DNA of 43,881 bases, from assembly GCF_913064665.1 (NCBI RefSeq), contig NZ_CAJYBT010000031.1:1-43881 (forward strand). Reading direction: 5' to 3'. The notes beneath the pieces were generated by a model. The model had not been told where the DNA came from, searched no databases, and worked only from the letters and a program-made list of their open reading frames with translations. A program made the translations under genes and the position numbers. This stretch comes from an uncultured Thioclava sp. Its GTDB lineage: Bacteria; Pseudomonadota; Alphaproteobacteria; Rhodobacterales; Rhodobacteraceae. This document shows, one piece after another, positions 31,728 through 40,011 of the stretch (its first letter is position 1; each line of letters opens with the position of its first letter).

Positions 31728-33005
31728 CTAGCGTTTGGGTGCGCGGCGATGCGTGGTGTTCGGGCGACCCGGCAGGTTCAGTGCCGCATCCCCGCGCGCG
31801 CTGCGGGCAATCACCTTGCCCTTTGAGATCACCGCCAGCCGGGCAGGGCGCAGCCGCACGGCCTCGACCGGGTTGGCTGCATCCAGCACCACCAGCGAGG
31901 CCAGCGCCCCTTTGTGCAGCCCGTAATCGGGCAGGCCGATGATCTGCGCATTGCTCTGGGTCACCATCGTGAAGCAGCGCGCCATCTCATCGGGGTGGCT
32001 CATCTGCGCGACATGCAGCCCCATGAACGCCACATCCAGCATGTCCGCCGTGCCAAGGCTATACCACGGGTCGAGCACGCAATCCTGCCCCCAGCCCACG
32101 GGAATGCCCATCGCCTGCATTTCCTTGACGCGCGTCAGCCCGCGGCGTTTTGGAAAGCTGTCATGGCGCCCTTGCAGCATGATGTTGATCAGCGGGTTGG
32201 GGATGGCGGCAATCCCAGCCTCGGCGATCAGGGGCAGTAGCTTCGAGACATAGTAATTGTCCATCGAATGCATCGAGGTCAGATGGCTGCCCACCACCCG
32301 GCCTTGCAGCCCCAGACGCTGGGTCTCATAGGCGAGCGTCTCAATATGGCGGCTCATCGGATCGTCGGTTTCATCGCAGTGAATATCGACGCGCAAACCG
32401 CGATCCGCCGCGATCTCGCACAGATCGCGCAGGCTGTCCGCGCCCGCCTGCATGGTGCGCTCGAAATGGGGAATGCCGCCGACCACCTCGACCCCCATAT
32501 CCAGCGCGCGGATCAGGTTTTCACGCCCGTTCGGGGCGCGATACAGCCCGTCCTGCGGGAAGGCGACCAGTTGCAGGTCGATATAGCCGCGCACCTTTTC
32601 ACGCACCTCCAGCATCGCGGTTACGGTGTTGAGGTGATCAGGCGTGGTATCGACATGGCTGCGGATCGCGAGCAGCCCCATCGAGGCCGCCCAGTCGCAA
32701 TAGTGCAGCGCGCGCTGCACCATCTCATCCACGGTGGTCAGATCGCGCAGCTCGCCCCAAAGCGAAATCCCCTCCAGCAAGGTGCCCGAAGCGTTCACCC
32801 GGGGCAGCCCGTAGCTGAGCGTGGCGTCAAGGTGGAAATGAGGATCGACAAAGGGCGGGGCGACCAGATCGCCCGCAGCCTCGATCACCTCGTGGGCCTC
32901 GGCGGCAATTCTGGGCGCGATCTCGACGATGCGATCGCCCTTGATCGCGATATCGGCCACGCGCCCGTCGGGCAACGTGCCGCCCTTGACCAGTAGATCG
33001 AACAT
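31728..33005 (-). CDS. codA: Cytosine deaminase / amidohydrolase
   Basis: A 425-residue amidohydrolase of CodA length. Metal and active-site motifs in order: FVDPHFHLDATLSYG (HxH ligands), then GLLAIRSHVDTTPDHL, VDIHCDETDDPMSRH (His ligand plus the catalytic Glu pattern), VVGSHLTSMHSMDN and GWGQDCVLDPWYSLG (Asp ligand). Cytosine deaminases convert cytosine to uracil; related enzymes act on isocytosine, creatinine or other pyrimidine-like rings. Its start shares bases with the stop of the permease gene (TGATG), making it the last gene of a nucleobase/nucleoside import operon, which supports a salvage role. It converges on the binding-protein gene with only 17 bp between. Confidence 0.9.
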   Translation of the reverse strand: MFDLLVKGGTLPDGRVADIAIKGDRIVEIAPRIAAEAHEVIEAAGDLVAPPFVDPHFHLDATLSYGLPRVNASGTLLEGISLWGELRDLTTVDEMVQRALHYCDWAASMGLLAIRSHVDTTPDHLNTVTAMLEVREKVRGYIDLQLVAFPQDGLYRAPNGRENLIRALDMGVEVVGGIPHFERTMQAGADSLRDLCEIAADRGLRVDIHCDETDDPMSRHIETLAYETQRLGLQGRVVGSHLTSMHSMDNYYVSKLLPLIAEAGIAAIPNPLINIMLQGRHDSFPKRRGLTRVKEMQAMGIPVGWGQDCVLDPWYSLGTADMLDVAFMGLHVAQMSHPDEMARCFTMVTQSNAQIIGLPDYGLHKGALASLVVLDAANPVEAVRLRPARLAVISKGKVIARSARGDAALNLPGRPNTTHRRAPKR

Positions 33006-33949
33006 CAGCGTTCCCCTTTGTTGAATGTCACCATCAGCGCAGCAGGCACCTCGGCACGCCGCGACATCACCACCAGCGCGAGGATCGACAGGATATAGGG
33101 CATCATCAGGAATAGCTGATAAGGCACCACCGCGCCGATCGGAGTTTGTTGTAGCCGGATTTGCAGCGCATCAAACGCGGCAAACAGCACCGCCCCCAGC
33201 AGCGCCTTGCCCGGCTTCCATGCGCCAAACACCACCAGCGCGATGCAGATCCAGCCCCGCCCGTTGACCATATCGAAAAAGAAGCTGTCAAAGGCCGAAA
33301 GGGTCAGGAAGGCCCCGCCCACCGCCATGAACCCCGATCCCACGATCACCGCGCCCATGCGGATGGCGGTGACCGACAAGCCTTGGGCCGCGACCGCCTG
33401 CGGGTTCTCGCCAGCCGCGCGTACCGCCAGCCCCAGCGGCGTGCGGTAAAGCACCAGCGCCACCACGATCACCAGCAAAAATGCGGCATAGGTCAGCGGG
33501 GTCTGGGCAAAAAACGCCGGGCCAAGCAGCGGGATTTGCGACAGGATCGGCACCTCAAACGGCTGGAAGGCCGTGATCTTGGGGGGCGAGGAGACCTCGG
33601 GGAGCACCACGCGATAGGTGTAAAAGGTCAGCGAGGTCGCCAGCAGCGTCACCCCAATCCCCACAACATGCTGCGAAAGCCCGAACGGCACCGAAAGTGT
33701 GGCGTGCAACAGCCCAAAGGCCATGCCCGCCGCGAATGCCACCGCAACCCCGCCCCACAAAGGCAGCCCGGCCCAGACCGCGATCCAGCCCGCGAAGGCC
33801 CCCGCCACCATGATCCCCTCAATGCCAAGGTTGAGAACACCGGCGCGCTCGCAGATCAGTTCTCCCAACGTGGCGAAAATCAACGGCGAGGCGATGCGGA
33901 TCGCCGCGGCCCAAAACGCGGCTGAGGTCAGGATGTCGATCAGATCCAT
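33005..33949 (-). CDS. BMP-family ABC transporter permease 2
   Basis: A 314-residue permease with about 8-9 membrane helices and the BPD_transp_2 motifs: TLGELICERAGVLNLGIEGI at about residues 26-45, GLSQHVVGIGVTLLATSLTF and RAAGENPQAVAAQGLSVTAI (the coupling-helix segment that meets the ATPase). Known: paired with a second permease, an RbsA-like ATPase and a lipoprotein or Tat-exported BMP protein, it imports nucleosides (NupPQ, YufPQ type). Its start overlaps the stop of the other permease by one base. Confidence 0.92.
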   Translation of the reverse strand: MDLIDILTSAAFWAAAIRIASPLIFATLGELICERAGVLNLGIEGIMVAGAFAGWIAVWAGLPLWGGVAVAFAAGMAFGLLHATLSVPFGLSQHVVGIGVTLLATSLTFYTYRVVLPEVSSPPKITAFQPFEVPILSQIPLLGPAFFAQTPLTYAAFLLVIVVALVLYRTPLGLAVRAAGENPQAVAAQGLSVTAIRMGAVIVGSGFMAVGGAFLTLSAFDSFFFDMVNGRGWICIALVVFGAWKPGKALLGAVLFAAFDALQIRLQQTPIGAVVPYQLFLMMPYILSILALVVMSRRAEVPAALMVTFNKGER

Positions 33950-34998
33950 CAGTCCCTCACCACGCGGAATTTGCTTAGCAAGATCGCCAGAACCATCATC
34001 AAAAGGGCCGAGGCCAGCATGATATCGGCCAGATAGCTGGGCACACCAAGCGCGCGGCTCATCGCATCCGCCCCGACAAAAATCGCGGCCACGAATAGCG
34101 CCGCGACCACCACCCCAAGCGGGTGCAACAGCGCCAGCATCGCCACCACGATCCCGGTATAGCCATAGCCCGGACTGAGATCGAGCGTGAGCGAGCCCTT
34201 CAGCCCTGCCACCTCGGAGAACCCTGCCAGCGCGGCCAACCCGCCCGACAGCAGCGCGGTTTTGAGGATCACGCGCGTCACCGGAATGCCCGCAAAGCGC
34301 GCGGCTTCGGCGTTTTGCCCCACGGCGCGCATCTCAAATCCCAGCGTGGTGCGGGTGTTGATCACCCACAGCACCAGCGCCGAAACCAGCGCCAGCACAA
34401 ACCCCCAATGCAGTCGCAAACCCTCGATGATGCGGGGCAGGCGGGCCTCGGAGATCAGACGCGCCGATTTCGGCCAGCCCATCCCCATCGGGTCTTTCAG
34501 CGGCCCTTCGAGCAGGTAGGACACGAACAGCAAAAAGATGAAGTTGAACAACAGCGTGGTGACGACCTCATCGACGCCAAAGCGGGTTTTCAGCAGCGCC
34601 GGGATCAGCAACAGCAGCGCGCCCGCGAGCATCGACGCCACACCGATCACCACCAGCAGCGGCAGGCTGGGCCAGTGCAGCGCCCCGGTGCCCAGCATCA
34701 CCGTCACCACTGCGCCCGCGTAAAGCTGCGCCTCCGCCCCGATATTCCACAGCCGCGCGCGAAAGGCGACGGCCACGGCCAGCCCGGTAAAGATCAGCGG
34801 TGTCGCGCGGTTAAGCGTTTCGAGCAGCGCAAATTTGCTGCCCGCCGCGCCTTTGAGGATCGCGCCAAACACTGCAAACGGATTGCCCCCCGCGATCAGC
34901 GCCAGCAGGCTGGCCACCAGAAAACTGCCCGCAATCGCCAGCGCGGGTGGGGCAAGACGGCGCATAAGGCCGGGATTGGCGATCGGTTCAAGACGCAT
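33949..34998 (-). CDS. BMP-family ABC transporter permease 1
   Basis: A 349-residue permease, usual for the larger YufP-type subunit. It shows ATPLIFTGLAVAVAFRARLW and NIGAEAQLYAGAVV at about residues 65-95, a hallmark of the family, VDEVVTTLLFNFIFLLFVSY, and the coupling segment RAVGQNAEAARFAGIPVTRV. ATG 34998 is preferred because GAGG stands just upstream and it overlaps the ATPase gene by 11 bp; the in-frame ATG at 35019 has no site. Forms the heterodimeric channel with the neighbouring permease. Confidence 0.92.
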   Translation of the reverse strand: MRLEPIANPGLMRRLAPPALAIAGSFLVASLLALIAGGNPFAVFGAILKGAAGSKFALLETLNRATPLIFTGLAVAVAFRARLWNIGAEAQLYAGAVVTVMLGTGALHWPSLPLLVVIGVASMLAGALLLLIPALLKTRFGVDEVVTTLLFNFIFLLFVSYLLEGPLKDPMGMGWPKSARLISEARLPRIIEGLRLHWGFVLALVSALVLWVINTRTTLGFEMRAVGQNAEAARFAGIPVTRVILKTALLSGGLAALAGFSEVAGLKGSLTLDLSPGYGYTGIVVAMLALLHPLGVVVAALFVAAIFVGADAMSRALGVPSYLADIMLASALLMMVLAILLSKFRVVRD

Positions 34999-36532
34999 GG
35001 GCCACCTCGGCAAAGCCATCGCCCGCCATCCAACGCCCCAGCGCCTCGGGGGCCATCGTGCCGCGCGCGAAAGCGGGGCTGAGGCGGCCTTGCGAGATCA
35101 CATGGATCACATCCGACAGCGTCATGATCTCATCGAGATCCTCGGAGATCAGCAGCACCGCCGCGCCCTGTTCGCGCGCCTCGGCCAAGCGGGTATGCAC
35201 ATAGTTGAGCGCGCCGATATCAAGGCCGCGCACGGGTTGGTTGGCCAAAATGATGCGCGGTCTGGTCTCCAACACGCGGCCCAAGATCAGCTTTTGCATA
35301 TTGCCCCCCGAGAGCAGGCGAATGGCGGTGTCAGGGCCGGGGCATCGCACGTCATAGGTCTGGATCAAGGCCTCGGCATGCGCGCGCGCGGCAGCCCAGT
35401 CCAGCCAGCCATGGCGGGCAAAGTCGCTGGCATAGGTTTCCAGAACGGCATTCTCGGTCAGATCGAAATCGGCGATTGTGCCAGTGTGGTGGCGATCTTC
35501 GGGAATGCGCCCGATCCTGCGGGCAAGGGCGCGGCGCGGCGACCAGTCGGTGATCGCTTCGCCCGCAATTTCCAACTGACCCGAGCTGGGCATCGCCAGC
35601 CCCGAAATCAGGTCTGACAGCGCGCCCTGACCATTGCCAGACACGCCTGCAAGCCCGGTGATCTGCCCGCCATGCAGCGTCAGCGTCACCGATTGCAACC
35701 CCGGCGCGTGGCCCTCGCCCTTGCTGGAAACGCGGCTTAGACGCATCAGCGCGGGGCCGGGGGGCATTGGGGCGATCTTGGGCGACGAAACCGCGCCGCC
35801 CACCATCAGCGCGGCCAGTTCCTCGTGCGAGGTGTCAGCGGTCGCGCGCTCGGCCACAAGGCGACCATGACGCAGCACCAGAACGCGATGCGAAATCGCC
35901 ATCACCTCATGCAGCTTATGCGAGATGAACACGACCGACAGCCCCAGCCCGATTGCCTCGCGCAGGGTGGCAAACAGCGCGTCACTTTCCTGCGGGGTCA
36001 GGACGGCGGTCGGCTCATCCAGAATCAGGATGCGCGCGTCGCGATAGAGCGCCTTCAGGATCTCGACGCGCTGGCGTTCGCCCACCGAAAGCTGGCCGAC
36101 CTTGGCATCGGGATCGACGGCGAGATGAAAGCGTTTTGACAGATCGGCAATCCGGGCCTTGGCCGCGCGGGCGCGCAGGCGCGGGGCTGTCAGCGCCTGC
36201 GTTCCCAGCACGATATTTTCCCACACCGTCAGATTGCCCGCGAGCGTGAAATGCTGATGCACCATCCCCACGCCCGCATCGAGGGCTGCGCGCGGATTGC
36301 CCGGCGCGAGGCGCTGGCCAAACACCTCAACCTCGCCCGCATCCGCGCTATATTGGCCAAAGAGGATGTTCATCAGCGTGGTTTTGCCCGCGCCGTTTTC
36401 GCCCAGCAGCGCGATCACCTCGCCACGGCCCAGCGAAAAGCTGACATCGTCATTGGCGCACAAAGCCCCAAAGCGTTTGGTGATATTGCTAAGGCGCAGC
36501 ACGGGTTGCTGCGCCTGATCGCTCGCGGTCAT
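34988..36532 (-). CDS. BMP-family ABC transporter ATPase, two nucleotide-binding domains
   Basis: A 514-residue RbsA/YufO-type ATPase with two ABC domains in one chain. Domain 1 is complete: Walker A GENGAGKTT, Q-loop region GVGMVHQHFTL, signature LSVGERQRVEI, Walker B LILDEPTAVL. Domain 2 has a degenerate Walker A (GVSGNGQGALSDL), signature LLSGGNMQKLILGR and a Walker-B-like IILANQPVRGLD in which the usual Glu after Asp is absent, normal for this family with one catalytic site. It drives import by the two adjacent permeases. It begins 2 bp after the binding-protein gene. Confidence 0.94.
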   Translation of the reverse strand: MTASDQAQQPVLRLSNITKRFGALCANDDVSFSLGRGEVIALLGENGAGKTTLMNILFGQYSADAGEVEVFGQRLAPGNPRAALDAGVGMVHQHFTLAGNLTVWENIVLGTQALTAPRLRARAAKARIADLSKRFHLAVDPDAKVGQLSVGERQRVEILKALYRDARILILDEPTAVLTPQESDALFATLREAIGLGLSVVFISHKLHEVMAISHRVLVLRHGRLVAERATADTSHEELAALMVGGAVSSPKIAPMPPGPALMRLSRVSSKGEGHAPGLQSVTLTLHGGQITGLAGVSGNGQGALSDLISGLAMPSSGQLEIAGEAITDWSPRRALARRIGRIPEDRHHTGTIADFDLTENAVLETYASDFARHGWLDWAAARAHAEALIQTYDVRCPGPDTAIRLLSGGNMQKLILGRVLETRPRIILANQPVRGLDIGALNYVHTRLAEAREQGAAVLLISEDLDEIMTLSDVIHVISQGRLSPAFARGTMAPEALGRWMAGDGFAEVAHAS

Positions 36533-36534
36533 GT

Positions 36535-37563
36535 TCAGGCGGACTTGGGTTCGGCGTCGTTGATTTCAACGGTGAACGTACCGTCCTTGATCGCCGCGGT
36601 TTGCGCAGTGACCTTATCGAGTGCCGCTTGCGGGATCTTGCCTTCAAACGTGCCGAACGGGGCCAGCGAACAACCGCCCTCTTTCATAAAGGAATACATG
36701 CCGTAATCGGCGGCGCTGAAACTGCCCGCGCGGATTTGCTCAATCGCGTGATCCAAGGTTGGCTCGAAATGCCACAGCGCCGAGGCGACGACCGTATCGG
36801 GATAATCGGTCTGGGTGTCGATAACATTTCCAATGGCCAAAACGCCCTTTTCCTTGGCCGCGTCGGATACGCCAAAGCGTTCCGCATACATCATATCCGC
36901 ACCGTTCTCGATCATCGCATAGGCGGTTTCCTTGGCCTTGGGCGGATCGAACCAAGACCCGATGAAGGCGACCTGAAAGGTGATATTCGGGTTCATCTCG
37001 CGCGCGCCCGCCATGAAGGCATGCATCAGACGGTTCACCTCGGGGATCGGAAAGCCGCCGACCATCCCGATATTGCCCGCTTTCGACATCGCTCCGGCAA
37101 TGATTCCAGACAGATACGAGGCGTCTTGAATGTAGTTGTCAAACACCGACAGATTGCCGATTGCCGGGTCTGGTTTGAACGATGAGCCCAGCAGGAAGGC
37201 CACATCGGGATAGTCGGCTGCGACCTCGCGGGCCTCTTGCTCGACGCCGAAAATTTCGCCCACGATCAGGTCATAGCCGCCCTCGGCGTATTCGCGCATG
37301 ACGCGTGGGTAATCGGTATTGGCGGTGTTTTCGGAATAGGTGTAGCTGACATCGCCGCGATCTTGCGCGGCCAAGGCGGCAAGGTGGATGCGGCTGACCC
37401 ATTGCTGCTCGACCGGGACGGTGTAGATGCCCGCCACTTTCAGCGGCTTGGCATCTTGCGCAAAACCGCGCCCCGGCATCGCCCCGTAAAGCGCGGCTCC
37501 GGCAAGGCTTGTTTGAAGAAATGTGCGGCGCGAGGGGGCATTGAAGCGGGTCTTGGCAGCCAT
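36535..37563 (-). CDS. BMP-family (BmpA/PnrA-like) nucleoside-binding protein with Tat signal
   Basis: A 342-residue periplasmic binding protein. A twin-arginine signal is visible (SRRTFLQTSLAGAALYGAMP, cleavage near GFAQ at about residue 36), unusual compared with lipoprotein versions. BMP-domain landmarks are VAGIYTVPVEQQWVSRIHLA, then REYAEGGYDLIVGEIFGVEQ, VGGFPIPEVNRLMHAFMAGA, NPNITFQVAFIGSWFDPPKA and DMMYAERFGVSDAAKEKGVL. It binds purine or pyrimidine nucleosides, or nucleobases, for the downstream importer; coupling with cytosine deaminase favours a pyrimidine or nucleobase ligand. AGGAGA stands before the ATG. First gene of the operon. Confidence 0.93.
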   Translation of the reverse strand: MAAKTRFNAPSRRTFLQTSLAGAALYGAMPGRGFAQDAKPLKVAGIYTVPVEQQWVSRIHLAALAAQDRGDVSYTYSENTANTDYPRVMREYAEGGYDLIVGEIFGVEQEAREVAADYPDVAFLLGSSFKPDPAIGNLSVFDNYIQDASYLSGIIAGAMSKAGNIGMVGGFPIPEVNRLMHAFMAGAREMNPNITFQVAFIGSWFDPPKAKETAYAMIENGADMMYAERFGVSDAAKEKGVLAIGNVIDTQTDYPDTVVASALWHFEPTLDHAIEQIRAGSFSAADYGMYSFMKEGGCSLAPFGTFEGKIPQAALDKVTAQTAAIKDGTFTVEINDAEPKSA

Positions 37564-37895
37564 GACTCAGGTCTCCTGTTTCGGGTATTCACGCAGTATT
37601 GCAGAGATTTGATCAAGTGGTGAAACTTTTTGGTCTGCGACGTCAATCGCGCGCGGCGCAAGCGTGGTGGCCGGACCCGAAATTCTGGCGGCGTGCCCCC
37701 TTATGGATCGTCTTGCGTAAATTTTATGCACGCGGACACGAAGGCGAAAAGCGATCTCTTCGCGCGTGCTGAGCATTATGTCGCGCTCACATGGTGTCAC
37801 AAACGCTTGATTGCGCTGGAAACCGGCTCTATCAATCGGGCATGGGACGTAATGCGACAGCCGCCTGCACGCAAAGCACAAAGCCGGATGGTGAT
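37564..37895. other. Intergenic region between BMP operon and the NosL cassette
   Basis: About 330 bp between divergent genes. TTGATCAA near 37610 is a short palindrome close to the BMP start. The rest shows no recognisable terminator, RNA or gene. The frame of the DUF2946-like gene remains open upstream to 37791, so its 5' end could extend into this region. Confidence 0.4.
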
Positions 37896-38336
37896 GTGAT
37901 CGGCCCGCATTTGCGGGGTCGGTTTGCGCGTTTGCGCCGCACGCTTTGGGTGCACGTTTTCGCGCTGTTTGCGATGTGCGTTCAGGTGCTGTTTTACGCC
38001 GATCACATCGGTGCTGCCGCAGCCGCCGAGATGGGGCGTGCCCCCGCAGGAGCGCGCCTGGGCCTTTTGCAGATCTGTACCGGCGAGGGCATCATTCTGA
38101 TGACGCCCGATGGGCGCACCGTGCCCAATGCGCCCGCCCATCCCGGCCATGACGGGGGGCAATGTTCGGTTTGCACCAGCGCCAGTGTGTGCGGTTTTGA
38201 TGCCCCTCCCGCGATGGCGATGCCGATTTTTCAAGCGCAGTTGATCGTGCCCGCGCGGGTGGTTTTGCCCGCACCCCCGGCGCGAATTCTGCTTGCACGC
38301 ACCCTTCGACCGATCCGCGCGCCCCCAATCCTGTGA
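37896..38336 (+). CDS. DUF2946-like small membrane-anchored protein
   Basis: A 146-residue protein as drawn. A basic stretch (RGRFARLRRTL) precedes a membrane helix (WVHVFALFAMCVQVLFYADH), then an outside part with LQICTGEGIILMTPDGRTVP, a His-rich HPGHDGG and the cysteine cluster CSVCTSASVCGFD, a DUF2946-like pattern. DUF2946 proteins often lie beside copper-related genes. The GTG at 37896 is chosen for a GGATGG site 5 bp upstream; ATG 37842 in the same frame would add 18 residues but has no site. It precedes the nosL-type genes in the same direction, with 133 bp between. Metal binding through the Cys/His cluster is inferred. Confidence 0.65.
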   Translation: MIGPHLRGRFARLRRTLWVHVFALFAMCVQVLFYADHIGAAAAAEMGRAPAGARLGLLQICTGEGIILMTPDGRTVPNAPAHPGHDGGQCSVCTSASVCGFDAPPAMAMPIFQAQLIVPARVVLPAPPARILLARTLRPIRAPPIL

Positions 38337-38469
38337 CGCGATCCCTTCGCGATGGCCCTCTGCGCGCGTGAAAACGCCGCGATCGGGCCCGCGCGACTCT
38401 TGCCCATTTTGACTATTTTCGTGTCGCCGGCCTGTCGCCGAGCGCGCCTTAAGTTCACAGGATAACACC

Positions 38470-39072
38470 ATGAAACGTCGTGACTTTCTGATCACTACCT
38501 CTACCGGGATGCTGCTGGCCGCCACCCAAAGCGCAAATGCGGAAATGACGATGCCGCAATCGCCGATGGCTTGGACCGATGAGAACGGGCTCGCCCGGTT
38601 TCTGAAAACCGACACCGACCCGCTGACCAATGAGTTCGAGAAATATCCCCGCTGCCCCTATTGCGGGATGATGCGCAAGATGTTCAGCCAGACCCGCCAC
38701 CTGATCGTCTATGAAGACGACGCGGTGGATGGCACGTGCTCGCTGCATTGCGCGGCGATCAGCTTGGCGCTGAACCTCGATCGCATGCCGAAGGTGATCT
38801 ATGCAGGCGACGCCGGGGCCGCAGGCGAGGTCAAGCCGCTCGTCGATAGCGCCGCGATGACCTATGTGATCGACCCCGCCCGACCCGGCACGATGACGGC
38901 CGTGTCGAAATACGCCTATGCCGATAAGGCGCAGGCCGAGGCCGCCGCTGGCCCCGATGCCAAGCTGGCCGATTTCGATACCGCGCTGGTGGATGCCTAT
39001 AACGGCATGGCGCAGGACACGATCCGCATTCGCAAACGCCGTGCCGAGCGGCGCGCGCGCGCGGGTAACTAA
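38470..39072 (+). CDS. NosL-family protein 1, with CPYCGMM and CSLHC sites
   Basis: A 200-residue exported protein. The N-terminus MKRRDFLITTSTGMLLAATQ looks like a Tat-type signal, cleaved near SANAE. NosL-type copper site: RCPYCGMMRK with Cys62, Cys65, Met67, Met68; a second cysteine pair is in DGTCSLHCAAISLAL (Cys90, Cys94). Known: NosL carries Cu(I) to nitrous oxide reductase through conserved Cys/Met residues. The second half (YVIDPARPGTMTAVSKYAYA) fits the NosL beta fold, and the tail is strongly basic (RIRKRRAERRARA). AGGA precedes the ATG. No nosZ is in the window, so the client is unknown. A hairpin follows before the second NosL gene. Confidence 0.85.
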   Translation: MKRRDFLITTSTGMLLAATQSANAEMTMPQSPMAWTDENGLARFLKTDTDPLTNEFEKYPRCPYCGMMRKMFSQTRHLIVYEDDAVDGTCSLHCAAISLALNLDRMPKVIYAGDAGAAGEVKPLVDSAAMTYVIDPARPGTMTAVSKYAYADKAQAEAAAGPDAKLADFDTALVDAYNGMAQDTIRIRKRRAERRARAGN

Positions 39073-39080
39073 GCCCTGAT

Positions 39081-39107
39081 GCGCGCCCGGTATCGCGCCG
39101 GGCGCGC
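39081..39107 (+). terminator. Hairpin between the two nosL-type genes, probable attenuator
   Basis: GCGCGCCCGG and CCGGGCGCGC form a perfect 10-bp GC-only stem with loop TATCGCG, 8 bp after the first nosL-type stop. There is no U-tract (AAGCC follows), so it is more likely a stabiliser or attenuator than a full terminator. Confidence 0.6.
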
Positions 39108-39136
39108 GCAAGCCTCCTTTGCTGAAAGGACATCTC

Positions 39137-39676
39137 ATGTGTCAGTCCTGCGATGAAACCCGGCCCTCGCGCCGCGCCGTTTTGGGCCAGTTTGCCGCGA
39201 TCACTGCGGCGCTGGGTCTGGGAGTTGTGCCTGCGCGCGCGGATGCGCCGCTGGTCGATCTGCCCCCTCCCGGGCCGCAAGATACCTGCCCGGTCTGCGG
39301 CATGTTCGTGGCGAAATACCCCGAATGGATCACCACGGTGCTGTTTGCCGATGGCCATGCCGATCATTTCGACGGCCCCAAGGATTTCTTCAAATACTTG
39401 CAGGATATGGGGAAATACGCCCGTGGACGTACCGCCGATCAGATTGTTGGCATGGGCGTGACCGAATATTACGGACTTAAGCTGATCGACGCGCATGACG
39501 CGATCTACGTGCTTGGATCGGATGTGCTTGGCCCGATGGGGCATGAGCTGATCCCGCTGATGAACCGGGCCGATGCCGATGATTTCACCAAGGATCACAA
39601 GGGCAAGAAAGAGGTCGCGTTCGGCGATGTGACGCCCGATATGCTTGTGGTGCTCGACGCGGGCGGGGCGATATGA
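39137..39676 (+). CDS. NosL-family protein 2, with CPVCGM site
   Basis: A 179-residue exported protein. Residues 1-36 hold a Tat-like signal (SRRAVLGQFAAITAALGLGV, then ARADAP), unusual in that MCQSC at 1-5 adds a CxxC before it. The NosL site TCPVCGMFVAKYPEW has Cys51, Cys54, Met56. The following WITTVLFADGHADHFDGPKD and FFKYLQDMGKYA match the NosL domain better than paralogue 1, and it closes with GHELIPLMNRADADDFTKDH. AAAGGA lies 7 bp before ATG 39137. The stop overlaps the next start as ATGA. Probably a periplasmic Cu(I) metallochaperone; divergence from paralogue 1 suggests different partners. Confidence 0.88.
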   Translation: MCQSCDETRPSRRAVLGQFAAITAALGLGVVPARADAPLVDLPPPGPQDTCPVCGMFVAKYPEWITTVLFADGHADHFDGPKDFFKYLQDMGKYARGRTADQIVGMGVTEYYGLKLIDAHDAIYVLGSDVLGPMGHELIPLMNRADADDFTKDHKGKKEVAFGDVTPDMLVVLDAGGAI

Positions 39677-40011
39677 ACATGCCGCGCCGCCGCTCTGGCC
39701 CGGTCTTTGTTGGCTTTGGTGTGCTCGGCGCGGCGCTGCTGTTCGAGCTGTATTTCGTCGCTTTCGCGGGCCCCGCGACCCGCGCGCGCCTTGATCGCGA
39801 AGCCGGGTTGGTGGCCGATCTTGGCTTGACGGACATCGCGCTGTTTACCGAAGCGCGCTACACCCGCCACCCGTCGCTGGCCGATCTCAACACCCCGTTT
39901 CAGGACCATCCGATGGCCTTTGACCACTTCCCATCGGGCTCAATCATGCCCGTGCCCCGGCTGCCCGGCGAGGGCTGGCTAATCTTTCAACCCAAGGAGC
40001 GCGGCCAATGA
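39673..40011 (+). CDS. Small membrane-anchored protein of the NosL/ABC cassette
   Basis: A 112-residue protein: basic N-terminus (MNMPRRRSG), one membrane helix (PVFVGFGVLGAALLFELYFV), then a periplasmic part of about 80 residues containing ARYTRHPSLADLNTPFQDHP and MAFDHFPSGSIMPVPRLPGE, rich in His, Met and aromatic residues but with no cysteine. It overlaps both neighbours by 4 bp (ATGA), so it is an integral member of the operon. Family not recognised. The single anchor and His/Met content would fit a metal relay or a periplasmic adaptor for the ABC permease, but this is inference. Confidence 0.75.
   Translation: MNMPRRRSGPVFVGFGVLGAALLFELYFVAFAGPATRARLDREAGLVADLGLTDIALFTEARYTRHPSLADLNTPFQDHPMAFDHFPSGSIMPVPRLPGEGWLIFQPKERGQ

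Noticed and set aside
38470-39676. A nitrous oxide reductase (nos) operon
   Set aside because: Only NosL-type genes are present; nosZ, nosR, nosD and nosY motifs are absent and the ABC genes are of the LolCD/MacB type.
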